Positions 34,501-45,209 of a stretch of 64,000 nucleotides of DNA are shown here, piece after piece. The stretch spans positions 511,835 to 575,834 of the forward strand of contig QRDG01000402.1 in assembly GCA_012064385.1 (NCBI GenBank), in the 5' to 3' direction. The position numbers were made by a program, and so were the translations under genes. This DNA is from Puccinellia tenuiflora (Eukaryota; Streptophyta; Magnoliopsida; Poales; Poaceae). Positions within the stretch are counted from its first letter, which is position 1. Each line of letters starts with the position of its first letter. Under the pieces are notes generated by a model, which had not been told where the DNA came from, did no database searches, and was given only the letters and a program-made list of their open reading frames with translations.

Positions 34501-36122
34501 CATACTCGGGTCGTCGTCGTGGTGGACCTTGGCGTTCCGGGCTTCAGGGTTGTCGAGGTTCACGATGGTCGGGGTACTCGGCATCGGAGAACTCGGCGGT
34601 TCCGGTCGGGGTAGGCCTTGGCGTTGCACGACATCGGTCATCGGGCGAGGTTCACGGCGTCGGTCTTCGGCTTCACGACGGGAAACGGAGAACGGGAACG
34701 GAAACGGGATCGTCTTCACGACGTCGGGAACGGGTTCACGACACGGCGGCATAGGGGAAACGGGAGCACGATGCACGGCAACGAGCATCGGGGAAGCACA
34801 ATGGGAGCATCGTTAAACCGGAGATCTTGAGTCACATCGGGGATGGGAAACACGGACATGACGGAGGCACGAGACGGCACCGGGAACACGACGGAGAAAC
34901 ACGGAGCCGTCGGGAACAAAAACGGGGACACACGGAGGCGGGCCGTCGGGGAAACGGGCAACGCCGGGATCGGGAAGCGAACACGGACGTACACGACGGG
35001 AACACAACACGGAGACTTGCATCGGGTCCGGAGCAGAGGAGGAAGGGAAACCAGGGAGGAGAAGAGGAGGCAGAGAGGGAGAAGCGGGGCAGGAGGGGAG
35101 AGGAGCTGGCCGGAGCGGTGGTGAGGGGAGAGGCGACCACGGGGAGGCATGGCCAGCTCGGGCCGAGCCCGTGCAGGAGGCCGGCCGGAGGTGGAGCAAG
35201 GGAGGCGAGGGAGGAAGAGAGGAGCCGGCTCGGGGCGGCGGCAGACGGCCGACGTGAGGCAGGAGGGCGTCGGGGTGGAGCTCGGGGAAGAGAGAGGAAG
35301 GGCGCGGTGTCGGCGTCCGCGCGCGGGGACGGAGCTAGCGGCGGGGACGAGAGAGGGATGCAGGGGAGGAGGAGATGCGGGGATGGGGAGCACGGTGCTC
35401 TGCGGAGGGCGCATCGGCCGTGGGAATCGACGGGAGGGGGTCGGCCATGACGGGGAGCAGGCGGTCGGCGGCAGGCCGGGAGGAAGGTGAGGAGAGGAGG
35501 GATAGGAAGGAGAGAGCGGCGGGGAGAAAAGGAGGAGGAGCAGAGGCGGCGCTGGCGGCGCGGAGCCGGCCAGAGGAAGCAGGGGACTGCCGGCGGCTCG
35601 GGCCGTGGAGGAGAAGGGATCGAACGGGAGCAGGGAAGAGGAAGACATCCACGGGTGAGGAGGAAGAAAAAATAAAAGAGAGAGAGAAAGAAAAGAAAGG
35701 AAAAAGGGGGAGGGCCTAAAAGAAAAAGAAAAGGACCTTTTTGGGAGGTGGAAGGGCACGATTGCAAAAGGGAAAAACGAGGGGAGGGTGGCTGCAAAAA
35801 GGCAGGGGGTAGGAACAGAAAAAACCCAGGGGGAAACCCTAGGGTTTGAGGTTAGGTGGGCTTGGGCCAGGTTTTGGGCTGCTCTCTCTCAATTCTCAAA
35901 ACATTTTTATTTTGCAAATTTAATTTGGCAATTAATTTTAGAAAACGGAGACGACCGTCTCGATAAAAATAGTTTCCGACAATTTTGAAAAAATAAAATA
36001 GGGTTTATTAAAAATAATTTTTTGTTGCCAAAAACATGCGATGCGATGATGCTGATGTCATGATGATGCAAAAATAAAATAACAGGCAATTCTAATTCGG
36101 GGAAAAAACCCCGGGCATTACA

Positions 36123-36562
36123 ACCGACACCACTAACAAGGGATCTCGCCCCGAGATCCACGCTACCGTCGGAGAGAAGAAGAGCAAGTTAAACTATCGA
36201 ATCTTCTTGCACCATGTTGATCTTCTCGACACCACTAACAAGTGGTTCTTGCTCACGCTGATGATGATGACCGTCCGTCGAGATGCTTCCAAGATCGGAC
36301 CTATTAGGATAAGGGCAAGGAGATCGTCCACCCACGAAGATGCTATAACCGGAAGATAGACAAGAGAGAAGATTTAAATCACATGAAGGCAAGAGGGAAA
36401 TAGAATAGAGATAAGGAATAAACAAGAATCCTATTGAGATCTTTTCAAATAGCTTTTAGTAAAATAGTTTGGACACTCTACAAACAACGACCATTATCTA
36501 GGGTATCCTACAGGCAGACTGGACTCACGGGGTATCGAAAAACCAGAGCTCTGATACCACTT
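36123..36562 (-). other. Interior of insertion (a), 440 bp, non-coding
   Basis: Includes the PBS (36548-36559) and a 16-bp direct repeat CGACACCACTAACAAG at 36125-36140 and 36229-36244. A 78-codon minus frame (36189-36425) has no recognisable domain. Nothing of gag or pol remains. Confidence 0.7.
36548..36559 (-). promoter_or_regulatory. PBS of insertion (a)
   Basis: Minus TGGTATCAGAGC, initiator-Met type, 3 bp from the LTR edge at 36563. Confidence 0.88.
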
Positions 36563-39500
36563 TATAACGCCCCAAGATCGGTACTATGCAGATTTTAGCG
36601 TTCCAGCCAAATCCGCATAATAACGATCCTAAAGGACGCCCACCAGGCATAACGTGCACGTCGCAACACACACGTTATGCGGGTGGAATTGTGATAACAT
36701 TACAATAGTTCTCGATGGAACCCACAAAAGAACATATATACAGCAACGACTCACAGAGTCAAGAACAAAAGATACAATACAAAGATCCAAATAACAACGG
36801 GAAGCGGGTAGCGTCCGGCTACGGACAAGAAACAAATTGGACTAAGAGTCCTGAAGATAAACGAAGGCACCATATCCCTGCCCTGGCCAAGCCGGAGGGA
36901 TTCCCATGCTAACGTCGTCACACTTCATACCTGTTGGCTGCATTGGAATAGCAGCCCCGAAGGGGTCAGTACTAGTAGAAGTATTGGCAAGTAATACTCA
37001 CAAGATATCAAAGCTGGAATTTCGGGGAAAATGGTTAGCGATTGAGGTGGCGGCAAGCAGCACTAACAACTTATAGAGACACGCTACAACTTTCGTTTAA
37101 TAGAGAGGAGGTAAGAGAGCGCATAGGTAACCAACTATGCTAACACCAAACATACCCAGCCAATTCCTTACCAGCCCGTTTACCCTACGAGCAGCAAGCC
37201 CAAAGGCACTCACACAGTTGGCAAATTTTATAATTCATTATTGAAGTAGCTCTATCTTACTAATCAATTTATTATCATTAGGTGTAAGTTGTCTATGATC
37301 TTGTTAGCCAGCATCATCACCAAGTCGTCCATAACCGCGGACACGGCTTTTCGAAAAGATTTAACCCTGCAGGGGTGCACAAATGTAACCACACACACTT
37401 CCACCCTTGTTGCCATGCAATTAACACACTTCCTAAGGTGTGCCGGCAGGGTATCCGACTCTACACTTTCCTTCACTACCACACAAGTCCAGGGAACCAC
37501 CTAGCTAGGTCTTGCCCACCTTGAAAGTCCGGCCGAAGCTCCGAGGTGGACCTAACCGTTTGCGCCTATGGCTAGGTGACACAGACTACCATGAGCTGGT
37601 CACTTCGCATCATACCGCAAGCCCTACGTAAGTAACCACGTATCCATCTTACCATATCATCCACGCTTGTAACCGTAGAAACACCCGAACTACTTGTGGC
37701 GCCCTGGACAAGGCTGCAGATCCGGTACTAGGTCGAGGGGAGTCCCATTTCCTCCCACATGTGGGTAGTGTGCTCAGTCTTGGATCAGAGGACAAGAACT
37801 CGGGTCCTAGGCGACACTAGCAGAACAAATCACCACGATTGGCCTTCGGCCGGTGCCTTATCTTTATTAATTATTTCCCATCGCCAAACATTATAGATTA
37901 TCATGTGAATTAACCCAACTAACATATTAAAGCATGACTAGATAAAGACTTGAGCAAAACAAACCTAAGCATGCCTACGACTCGCAAGGCCAACAAGATA
38001 AACAAGCAACAGGTTAATAGGATGTGGGGGCGGGGCTATATCATGGCTGCAAGGTAAACATGCATATAGGATCGGGACACAAGCATCGATACATAAGGCT
38101 AGCAAGGAACAAAAGATAGGACGAGTGAGAGACAGATAACAAGCGAAGATAGCAAGGGAGTATCACTTGCCTGCAATCCGGTAGAGGTAGCAGGACCTGT
38201 CGTTGCTCACATCAACTCATCGTCCTATTCCCGAAGAAGCAACAAACACTGGAAACATAAAAGATGCATTTTACTTCTATGGCAAAAGAAGCGGCATGTT
38301 GATGACATGATGCATGACAAATTAATTGTGATTCAATTTTATCCCTAACACATGGCAAAACATTTTAAATGAGATCGGTGCACAATATAGATGCACCGGA
38401 CAAAACCCCATAATTAATTTTATTTAATTCGACTAAATGGATAAAGGTGCGAGGTTAATTAATGATGCATGATTTTATAAGATACACATATATATGGCAT
38501 ATAGGGGTTTAGGGTTTGGTTCACACGTCGGATCGAGGATCTCCGGATTCGGAACCGTCGTCTTCGGGTCGTAGTCAAAGTAGCCGAAGTAGTCGAAGTA
38601 GTCGAGGTAGTCGAAGTAGACGTCCGTCCGGAGTCGAAGTAGTCGAGGTAGTCGACGTCGTGGAAGTAGTCGTACTCGGGTCGTCGTCGTGGCGGACCTT
38701 GGCGTTCCGGGCTTCAGGGTTGTCGAGGTTCACGATGGTCGGGGTACTCGGCATCGGAGAACTCGGCGGTTCCGGTCGGGGTTGGCCTTGGCGTTGCACG
38801 ACATCGGTCATCGGGCGAGGTTCACGGCGTCGGTCTTCGGCTTCACGACGGGAAACGGAGATCGGGAACGGAAACGGGATCATCTTCACGACGTCGGGAA
38901 CGGGTTCACGACACGGCGGCATAGGGGAAACGGGAGCACGATGCACGGCAACGGGTGTCGGGGAAGCACAATGGGAGCATCGGGAAACCGGAGATCTTGC
39001 ATCACGTCGGGGACGGGAAACACGGACATGACGGAGGCACGAGACGGCACCGGGAACACGACGGAGAAACACGGAGCCGTCAGGAACAAAAACGGGGACA
39101 CACGGAGGCGGGCCGTCGGGGAAACGGGCAACGCCGGGATCGGGAAGCGGCCGTCGGGAAGCGAACACGGACGTACACGATGGGAGCACAACACGGAGAC
39201 TTGCATCGGGTCCGGAGCAGAGGAGGAAGGGAAACCAGGGAGGAGAAGAGGAGGCAGAGAGGGAGAAGCAGGGCAAGAGGGGAGAGGAGCTGGCCGGAGC
39301 GGTGGTGAGGGGAGAGGCGACCACGGGGAGGCGTGGCCAGCTCGAGCCGAGCCCGTGCAGGAGGCCGGCCGGAGGTGGAGCACGGGAGGCGAGGGAGGAA
39401 GAGAGGAGCCGGCTCGGGGCGGCGGCGGACGGCCGGCGCGAGGCAGGAGGGCGTCGGGGTGGAGCTCGGGGAAGAGAGAGGAAGGGCGCGGTGTCGGCGT

Positions 39501-40302
39501 CCGCGCGCGGGGACGGAGCTGGCGGCGGGGACGAGAGAGGGATGCAGGGGAGGAGGAGATGCGGGGATGGGGAGCGCGGTGCTCTGCGGAGGGCGCATCG
39601 GCCGAGGGAATCGACGGGAGGGGGCCGGCCATGACGGGGAGCAGGCGGTCGGCGGCAGGCCGGGAGGAAGGTGAGGAGAGGAGGGATAGGAAGGAGAGAG
39701 CGGCGGGGAGAAAAGGAGGAGGAGCAGAGGCGGCGCTGGCGGCGGGGAGCCGGCCGGAGGAAGCAGGGGACGGCCGGCGGCTCGGGCCGTGGAGGAGAAG
39801 GGATCGAACGGGAGCAGGGAAGAGGAAGACAGCCACGGGTGAGGAGGAAGAAAAAATAAAAGAGAGAGAGAACGAAAAGAAAGGAAAAAGGGGAGGGCCT
39901 AAAAGAAAAAGAAAAGGACCTTTTTGGGAGGTGGAAGGGCATGATTGCAAAAGGGAAAACGAGGGGAGGGTGGCTGCAAAAAGGCAGGGGGTAGGAACAG
40001 AAAAACCCAGGGGGAAACCCTAGGGTTTGAGGTTAGGTGGGCTTGGGCCAGGTTTTGGGCTGCTCTCTCTCAATTCTCAAAACATTTTTATTTTGCAAAT
40101 TTAATTTGGCAATTAATTTTAGAAAACGGAGACGACCGTCTCGATAAAAATATTTTCCGACAATTTTGAAAAAATAAAAATAGGGTTTATTAAAAATAAT
40201 TTTTGTTGCCAAAAACATGCGATGCGATGATGCTGATGTCATGATGATGCAACAATAAAATAACAGGCAATTCTAATTTGGGGAAAAACCCCGGGCATTA
40301 CA
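36563..40302 (-). mobile_element. Right (5') LTR of insertion (a)
   Basis: TATAACGCCCC (mutated from TGTAACGCCCC) to GGGCATTACA, 3740 bp. It preserves the pre-insertion sequence of both sites that are occupied in the left LTR. Open frames of 455 codons (minus, 38575-39942) and 444 codons (plus, 38689-40023) overlap on opposite strands in a GC-rich low-complexity stretch and are not credible genes. It contains the dyad module at 37327-37380. Confidence 0.9.
37327..37380 (-). promoter_or_regulatory. Conserved three-dyad LTR module (right LTR of insertion a)
   Basis: Same module and orientation as 28368-28421, nearly base for base. Confidence 0.75.
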
Positions 40303-40999
40303 AATGCCTTCCAAAAGTAGCTTGTGAACTTGACATCTTGGTCTGAAACAATGGTCTTCGGCACTCCATGTAGATGAACGATTTCTCTAAAGAACAAAGT
40401 TGCAATGTGTGAAGCATCATTTTTCTTATTGCAAGGAATAAAGTGTGCCATTTTAGAAAAGCGATCAACAACAACAAATATTGAATCTTTGCCATTTTTT
40501 GTACATGGTAACCCTAACACAAAGTCGATGCTAATGTCGGTCCATAGAGCATATGGAATGGGTAGAGGAATATAAAGACCATGAGGGTTAGATGTAGACT
40601 TAGCTTTAAGACATGTTGGGCATTGAAACACAAGGCGTTCCATGCCCGCTTCATTGTTGGCAAATAATAATGTGTTGAGAGCATTGCATAGGTCTTGTCA
40701 CATCCAAAGTGTACCATGAGTCTGCCTCCATGTGAGTCCATCAAAAGCAACAAACGAAGTGAAGACTCGGGGATACAAAGCTTGTTAGCTTTAAACAAAA
40801 AGCCCTGGTGCAAGTAGAAATCATTGAAACCTTTGTCACTTGAGCACTTGGCAAAAATAGGACAAAAAGAAGGGTCGAAAGCATAGAGATTCTTAATCTC
40901 ATCAAGGCCTAATACATTGATTTCAAGTTTGGCAAGTAAAATCATCTTGCGGGAAAGAGCATCCACGACTATATTGTCCTTGCCTTTCTTGTATTTCAT
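40303..40999 (-). pseudogene. pol: CRM-like integrase, zinc-binding and catalytic core part
   Basis: From 40999 on minus: DNIVVDALSRKM is the RNase H-integrase linker. The HHCC zinc-binding region follows (histidines in MVHFG and LSTHYYLP), with a frameshift near 40640 before CPTCLKAK restores it. The core has DISIDFVLGLP (first Asp), VVVDRFSKMAHFIPC and IVSDQDVKF (second Asp), then stops at the border of insertion (a). The rest lies at 27603 and below. The AATGC duplication sits in this gene, and removing the insert with one TSD keeps the frame. Confidence 0.88.
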
Positions 41000-41579
41000 G
41001 ACATAGGGAAAAGACTCAATGAATTTGCATGCCTTTTGTTCAAATTGGCTTGGGTTTTCAAATATTTCAACGATTCATGATCGAAATGAATAACAAACTC
41101 TTTGGGCCAAAGGTAGTGTTGCCAAACCTCCAAAACACGGACTAAGGCATATAATTCTTTGTCGTAAATTGGGTAGTTTAGGCGAGCACCATCAAGATAT
41201 TCGCTATAGTAGGCTACGGGACGTCCACATTGCATGAGGACGCCACCGATGCCAAGGCCACTAGCATCACATTCTAGTAAAAAGGTTTTCGAGAAATCCG
41301 GCAAAGCAAGTAAAGGGCCTCGGTCAATCTCTTCTTGAGTTCATTGAAAGCCGATTCTTGTGCGTTGCCCCAAACAAAGGGTACATTCTTTTTGGTAATC
41401 TCATTTAAAGGGCAAGCAAGGGTGCTAAAATCTTTCACAAATCGACGGTAGAAACCAAATAGGCCAAGAGCGCTACGGAGTTGGGCGAGATTTGTAGGAG
41501 TTGGCCAATTTGTGATTGCCTCAATTTTAGAGGTATCAACTTCAATCCCTTTGGACGAGACCACATATCCCAAAAACAC
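40996..41579 (-). pseudogene. pol: CRM-like RT thumb region and RNase H
   Basis: The segment VFLGYVVSSKGIEVD and GLFGFYRRFVKDFS (41579 down) is the end of the RT domain. A frameshift near 41290 separates it from RNase H, which has CDASGLGIGGVL, YPIYDKELYALV and FDHESLKYL as its acidic motifs. RNase H would remove template RNA during cDNA synthesis. Stops bound both pieces. Confidence 0.87.
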
Positions 41580-42300
41580 TAGCTATATCGATGTAAAATG
41601 TGCATTTCTTGAGGTTGGCAAAAAAGCAGCATCACGAAGGGCCAACAAAACTTGTTTCACATGGTTGACATGTTCATGCAAAGATTTGTTATAAACAAGA
41701 ATGTCATCAAATTAAACAACCACGAACTTGCCGATGAAAGTGCGCAATATGTGATTCATAAGACGCATAAAAGTGGAAGGAGCATTGGAAAGGCCAAAGG
41801 GCATCACAAGCCATTCATAAAGACCAAGTTTAGATTTGAAAGCTGTTTTCCATTCATCTCCTTCATGCATACGAATTTGGTGGTAGCCACTCTTCAAATC
41901 AATCTTCGAGAAAATAGTGGCACCACTAAGCTCATCTAACATGTTATCAAGGCAAGAATGGGGTGTCAATACGTCACCGTGATATTGTTGATGGGACGAC
42001 AATCCATGCACATGCGCAAGGTGTCGTCTTGCTTGGGGACGAGGATGACCAGTACGGCGCACGGACTCAAGCTTTCACGAACATGTCCCTTGGCAAGGAG
42101 ATCTTGAATTTGGCACTCAATCTCCTTTGTTTCCTCGGGGTTGGTGCGGTAGGGTGCTCTATTGGTAAGACGGGCACCGGGAATGAGATCGATGCGATGC
42201 TCAATCCCACGGAGAGGAGGTAGTCCGGGAGGTAGCTCATCCGGAAAGACATCGCCGAATTCCTACAAAAGAGACATCATTGAGGAAGGAACTTGGGTTA
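41580..42300 (-). pseudogene. pol: CRM-like reverse transcriptase, catalytic box interrupted
   Basis: Minus-strand reading gives DELPPGLPPLRGIEH, APYRTNPEETKEIE, VLVILVPKQDDTLRMC and CRPINNITV. After a frameshift near 41985 come MLDELSGATIFSKIDLKSGY, EWKTAFKSKLGLYEWLVMPF and IGKFVVV. The next codon, normally the Tyr of YFDD, is TAA (41712-41714), followed by FDDILV. A second nonsense codon is at 42263-42265, just upstream of EFGDVFPDEL. The enzyme would copy element RNA in particles; it is inactivated here by at least two stops and a frameshift. Confidence 0.9.
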
Positions 42301-42435
42301 GGTCGTTAGTGTCTTTCCCATCTCCTTTGCACAAGAGTACAAAATGGAGAATGGATGGGTTTGCTCTCACTTCCCTCATCTCACTTTTGGTGGCTATCAA
42401 AACTACACCATGGGTAACCCTCTTCATTTTTCCAC

Positions 42436-43412
42436 TCATATTTGGCTTGTGACTCTCTCGCTCACGTGAAGGTGGTTCTCTCTCTCACCACTCGTCTCAC
42501 TAGAAGCTTTTGCTTGTTGAGTCCTTGCGATGGTCTTGGCATTATCGGAAATTACTTGACTTGGTGTCATGGGGCGAAGGACGAAATTCTTGTTGTGCCA
42601 CTTGAAGTTATATTGATTTGTACGTCCATCATGCATGGCGCCCTTGTCAAATTGCGATGGACGTCCAAGAAGGAGGTGGCACAAGGTCATGGGAGCGATG
42701 TCACACTCAACCGTATCCTCATAAGGGCCAATCTTGAAAGAGACCTTGACCTTTTGATGAATCTTGACGCTCCCGTTGTCCCTGGGCCATTGCACGTGAT
42801 ATGGATGGGGATGCTTGGTACGATGCAAGTTGAGTTTGTCGCACATTTCTTTTCTTGTGAGGTTGTGGCAACTCCCACCATTGATGATGATCTTGATGGA
42901 CTTTCCCATGATGCCGGCTCTTGTTTGGAACAAATTGCGTCTTTGGTCTTCATTTTCATGCATGTTGGCGGTCAAGACCCTTGTGACAAAAAGTGATGGA
43001 AGGGTGTTGCCGTCGCAATATTGGGTGTCTTGTTCTTCATCCTCATGATGTAGCGTAGCTACTTGAACCATTGCTTCGTATTCATCCTCACTAATGGAGT
43101 CCCATCCACCATTATCATTGGCTATCATGACCCTCTTGTTGGTGCACTCAAATGACATGTGTCCAAGGCCTCCACACTTGAAGCATGTGATGTCACTTGA
43201 CTTGCCCGTGGAAGCTTGAGAGGATTGCATGGACGGTGCTAGTTTCTTGAAGGTAGAAGTTGAGGGTCGACTAGAAGCACTTGAAGGTCTTGCGGTAGGT
43301 CTTGAGTTTGCTTGTGGAGCTTGTGGTTTCGCCGGTTGAGTAGATGTTGTAGGCCTTTGTCTTGTTGTAATTGATGTCATCCACTACTTGGCGCTCCGCC
43401 TTGGTGGCTTGG
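42436..43412 (-). pseudogene. gag-pro: CRM-like Gag C-terminus with CCHC knuckle, and protease
   Basis: Starts at the border of insertion (b). A Pro/Ser/Thr-rich linker precedes CFKCGGLGHMSFEC (43144-43185), a CX2CX4HX4C knuckle. Further on, IIINGGSCHNL is the protease active-site region: the catalytic Asp of the expected DGGS motif is Asn (codon 42880-42882). Downstream HPHPYHVQWPRDNG, CDIAPMTLCHLLLGRP and FDKGAMHDGRTNQY match the wording of CRM-type proteases as I remember it. The frame is open for 314 codons and stops at 42436. Confidence 0.87.
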
Positions 43413-45209
43413 TGTAATACCCCATAGTTCAAAGACCTAAAGGGTAGATTTAGAATTTGTGCATTCGCACAGCATGCATCTAAACATGCGGGAAAATTTC
43501 GCGCGTTTAAAAATAAAGGAGATAAAAGTGATCGATGTTTCGCTCGACTCGATGAATTAGGGATTAGATCATCCTGTCAAGTGCTATAAACTTCGAGATG
43601 ACCTTTATACCAAATTAACTGAAATCACAATCATAATAAATTAGTTATCGCTCGACAGACTAATTGGTCAAATTAGTTGATTGTCGAGGTGCGAGGATAT
43701 TAGACATGATCTTCCCCAATTCCCGACACTTTGGATCACAATTCTCAAATAATGATAATATATCATTTATATTAAATACAAAACACAAGTATCAAGATAC
43801 CATTCCATATCTATGACTATTCCATCACACCCTTCACACTCTTATAATCATTCCAAGTCATCACTTCCACATTCATCCATGATCTCAAGTATCTTTATAC
43901 CACCATATCTTCAAATCATACATACATGATATCAACAAATCATTCTTACACAAATGTCATATACAATTTGACATGACCTATCCTAATTCTCAATACTTTT
44001 GAACACAAATCTATAATACAACAATAATATCACTCAAATAGGAACTTTAACACAACCATACGATTAATACATCAAAGTTCACATATCTTTGGTCACACAA
44101 GAATATAATCCATCCATTCCTCATCACATACAAATCATATTATCATCTCATCTACACTCATCTCAAATTAAAAATCCCTTATAAAATCCAAAAATTCAAA
44201 GTCCAAAGTATAGGTGATACGACTAATTCAATTAGGGTTATATACAAACTTTACAAGTTCCAAATTGAAAGAATAATAAATATTACAAACATTTCCAGAA
44301 TATGCACATATCTTAAAACAAGTAAAAGAAGTTTAAAAATAATCAAAAGAATTCTTAAACTAAGATCATCTTGATCTTCATCTATATCTTGGTCTTCCAA
44401 TCATCTTATTCTTTCCTATCTTCTTATTCTTCATTTCCTGCAAAGTAAATAATACAAGAAGAAAGAAAGGAAGAAAAATCCAACCACATGATCATCATCA
44501 CTATTCAGAAGTTTTGTGTTATGTAAAAAGTAGTTTGGAGGCAAGACTTGATCAATCTTGTCAACCGATTCTTTTTGCATACATAAGAAAATTGGATATC
44601 TTATTAAACCACTTGAATTCAAAAGCTTTGTGTCATGTAAAGGCATTTGGTAACAAGACTAGCTACCTTGTTAACCAATTTTTTTCATACATGAAGCAAT
44701 TGAAATTCATCTAAAAATAAATAAGGACAAGAGAAAAGTTTTTGGTTAATTAAAATGTTTGCCTTCACCACAAGGGTGAGGCAATTTGATTTTGGAACTC
44801 AATTATGGAATATTAAGAACTTGTCCTAACATCCAATTATTAACTAGAGGGATCAACTTTAATTATAAGGCAACAAGGGATCATTGGATCATTTGGGGAA
44901 TTATGGATCAACTAGGCAACAAGAAGGCAACAAGGGACATGATCCATTTGAGCAAAATAGAAAAGGGAACATTGATCCATTTATCAAGAAGGCGAAATAT
45001 TAATCCCTCTAATCTAATTAAGTTCCAATTAAGAAAAGCTCACATGTTAATAAATCTCCAATGGTATTAATCACCAAGGAAGAAAGAGAGTCAAATTTTA
45101 ATCCCACACCATAAAATTCACAAAGCCCACTTGATAATCACCACCCATATAATTCAAAGCCCACTTGACCCATTCTTATGCCAATGCCTATATAAGAGAT
45201 TTAGCCCAC

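Larger units (their letters stand above)
27604..36122 (-). mobile_element. Left (3') LTR of insertion (a), carrying two solo LTRs
   Basis: TGTAACGCCCC...GGGCATTACA; the ends form an almost perfect 10-bp inverted repeat. It aligns with 36563-40302 throughout except for the two insertions at 29083-32797 and 33285-34348. The GC-rich portion (about 34500-35750) has few stop codons on either strand, so long open frames there (up to about 350 codons, Pro/Ser/Arg-rich) are compositional and not genes. Confidence 0.9.
27604..40302 (-). mobile_element. Insertion (a): long-LTR Ty3/gypsy derivative with a 440-bp interior
   Basis: Flanked by TSD AATGC (27599-27603 and 40303-40307) inside the host integrase gene. 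Left LTR 27604-36122, right LTR 36563-40302, interior 36123-36562. The PBS at 36548-36559 reads on minus next to the right LTR, so the element is minus-oriented and the right LTR is 5'. Removing two nested solo LTRs with one TSD each brings the left LTR to about 3.73 kb, against 3.74 kb for the right. No coding domain is present. It must have moved with enzymes supplied in trans, or lost its interior after insertion. Confidence 0.9.

Noticed and set aside
34716..35797. Open frames of 347 and 321 codons on minus and 207 on plus
   Set aside because: Same LTR segment as above, overlapping frames, no domain; explained by base composition.
38575..40023. Open frames of 455 (minus) and 444 (plus) codons
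   Set aside because: They overlap on opposite strands in a GC-rich, low-complexity LTR segment, have Pro/Ser/Arg- or Gly/Arg-rich composition without domains, and the paired LTR (34716-35797) breaks them up.
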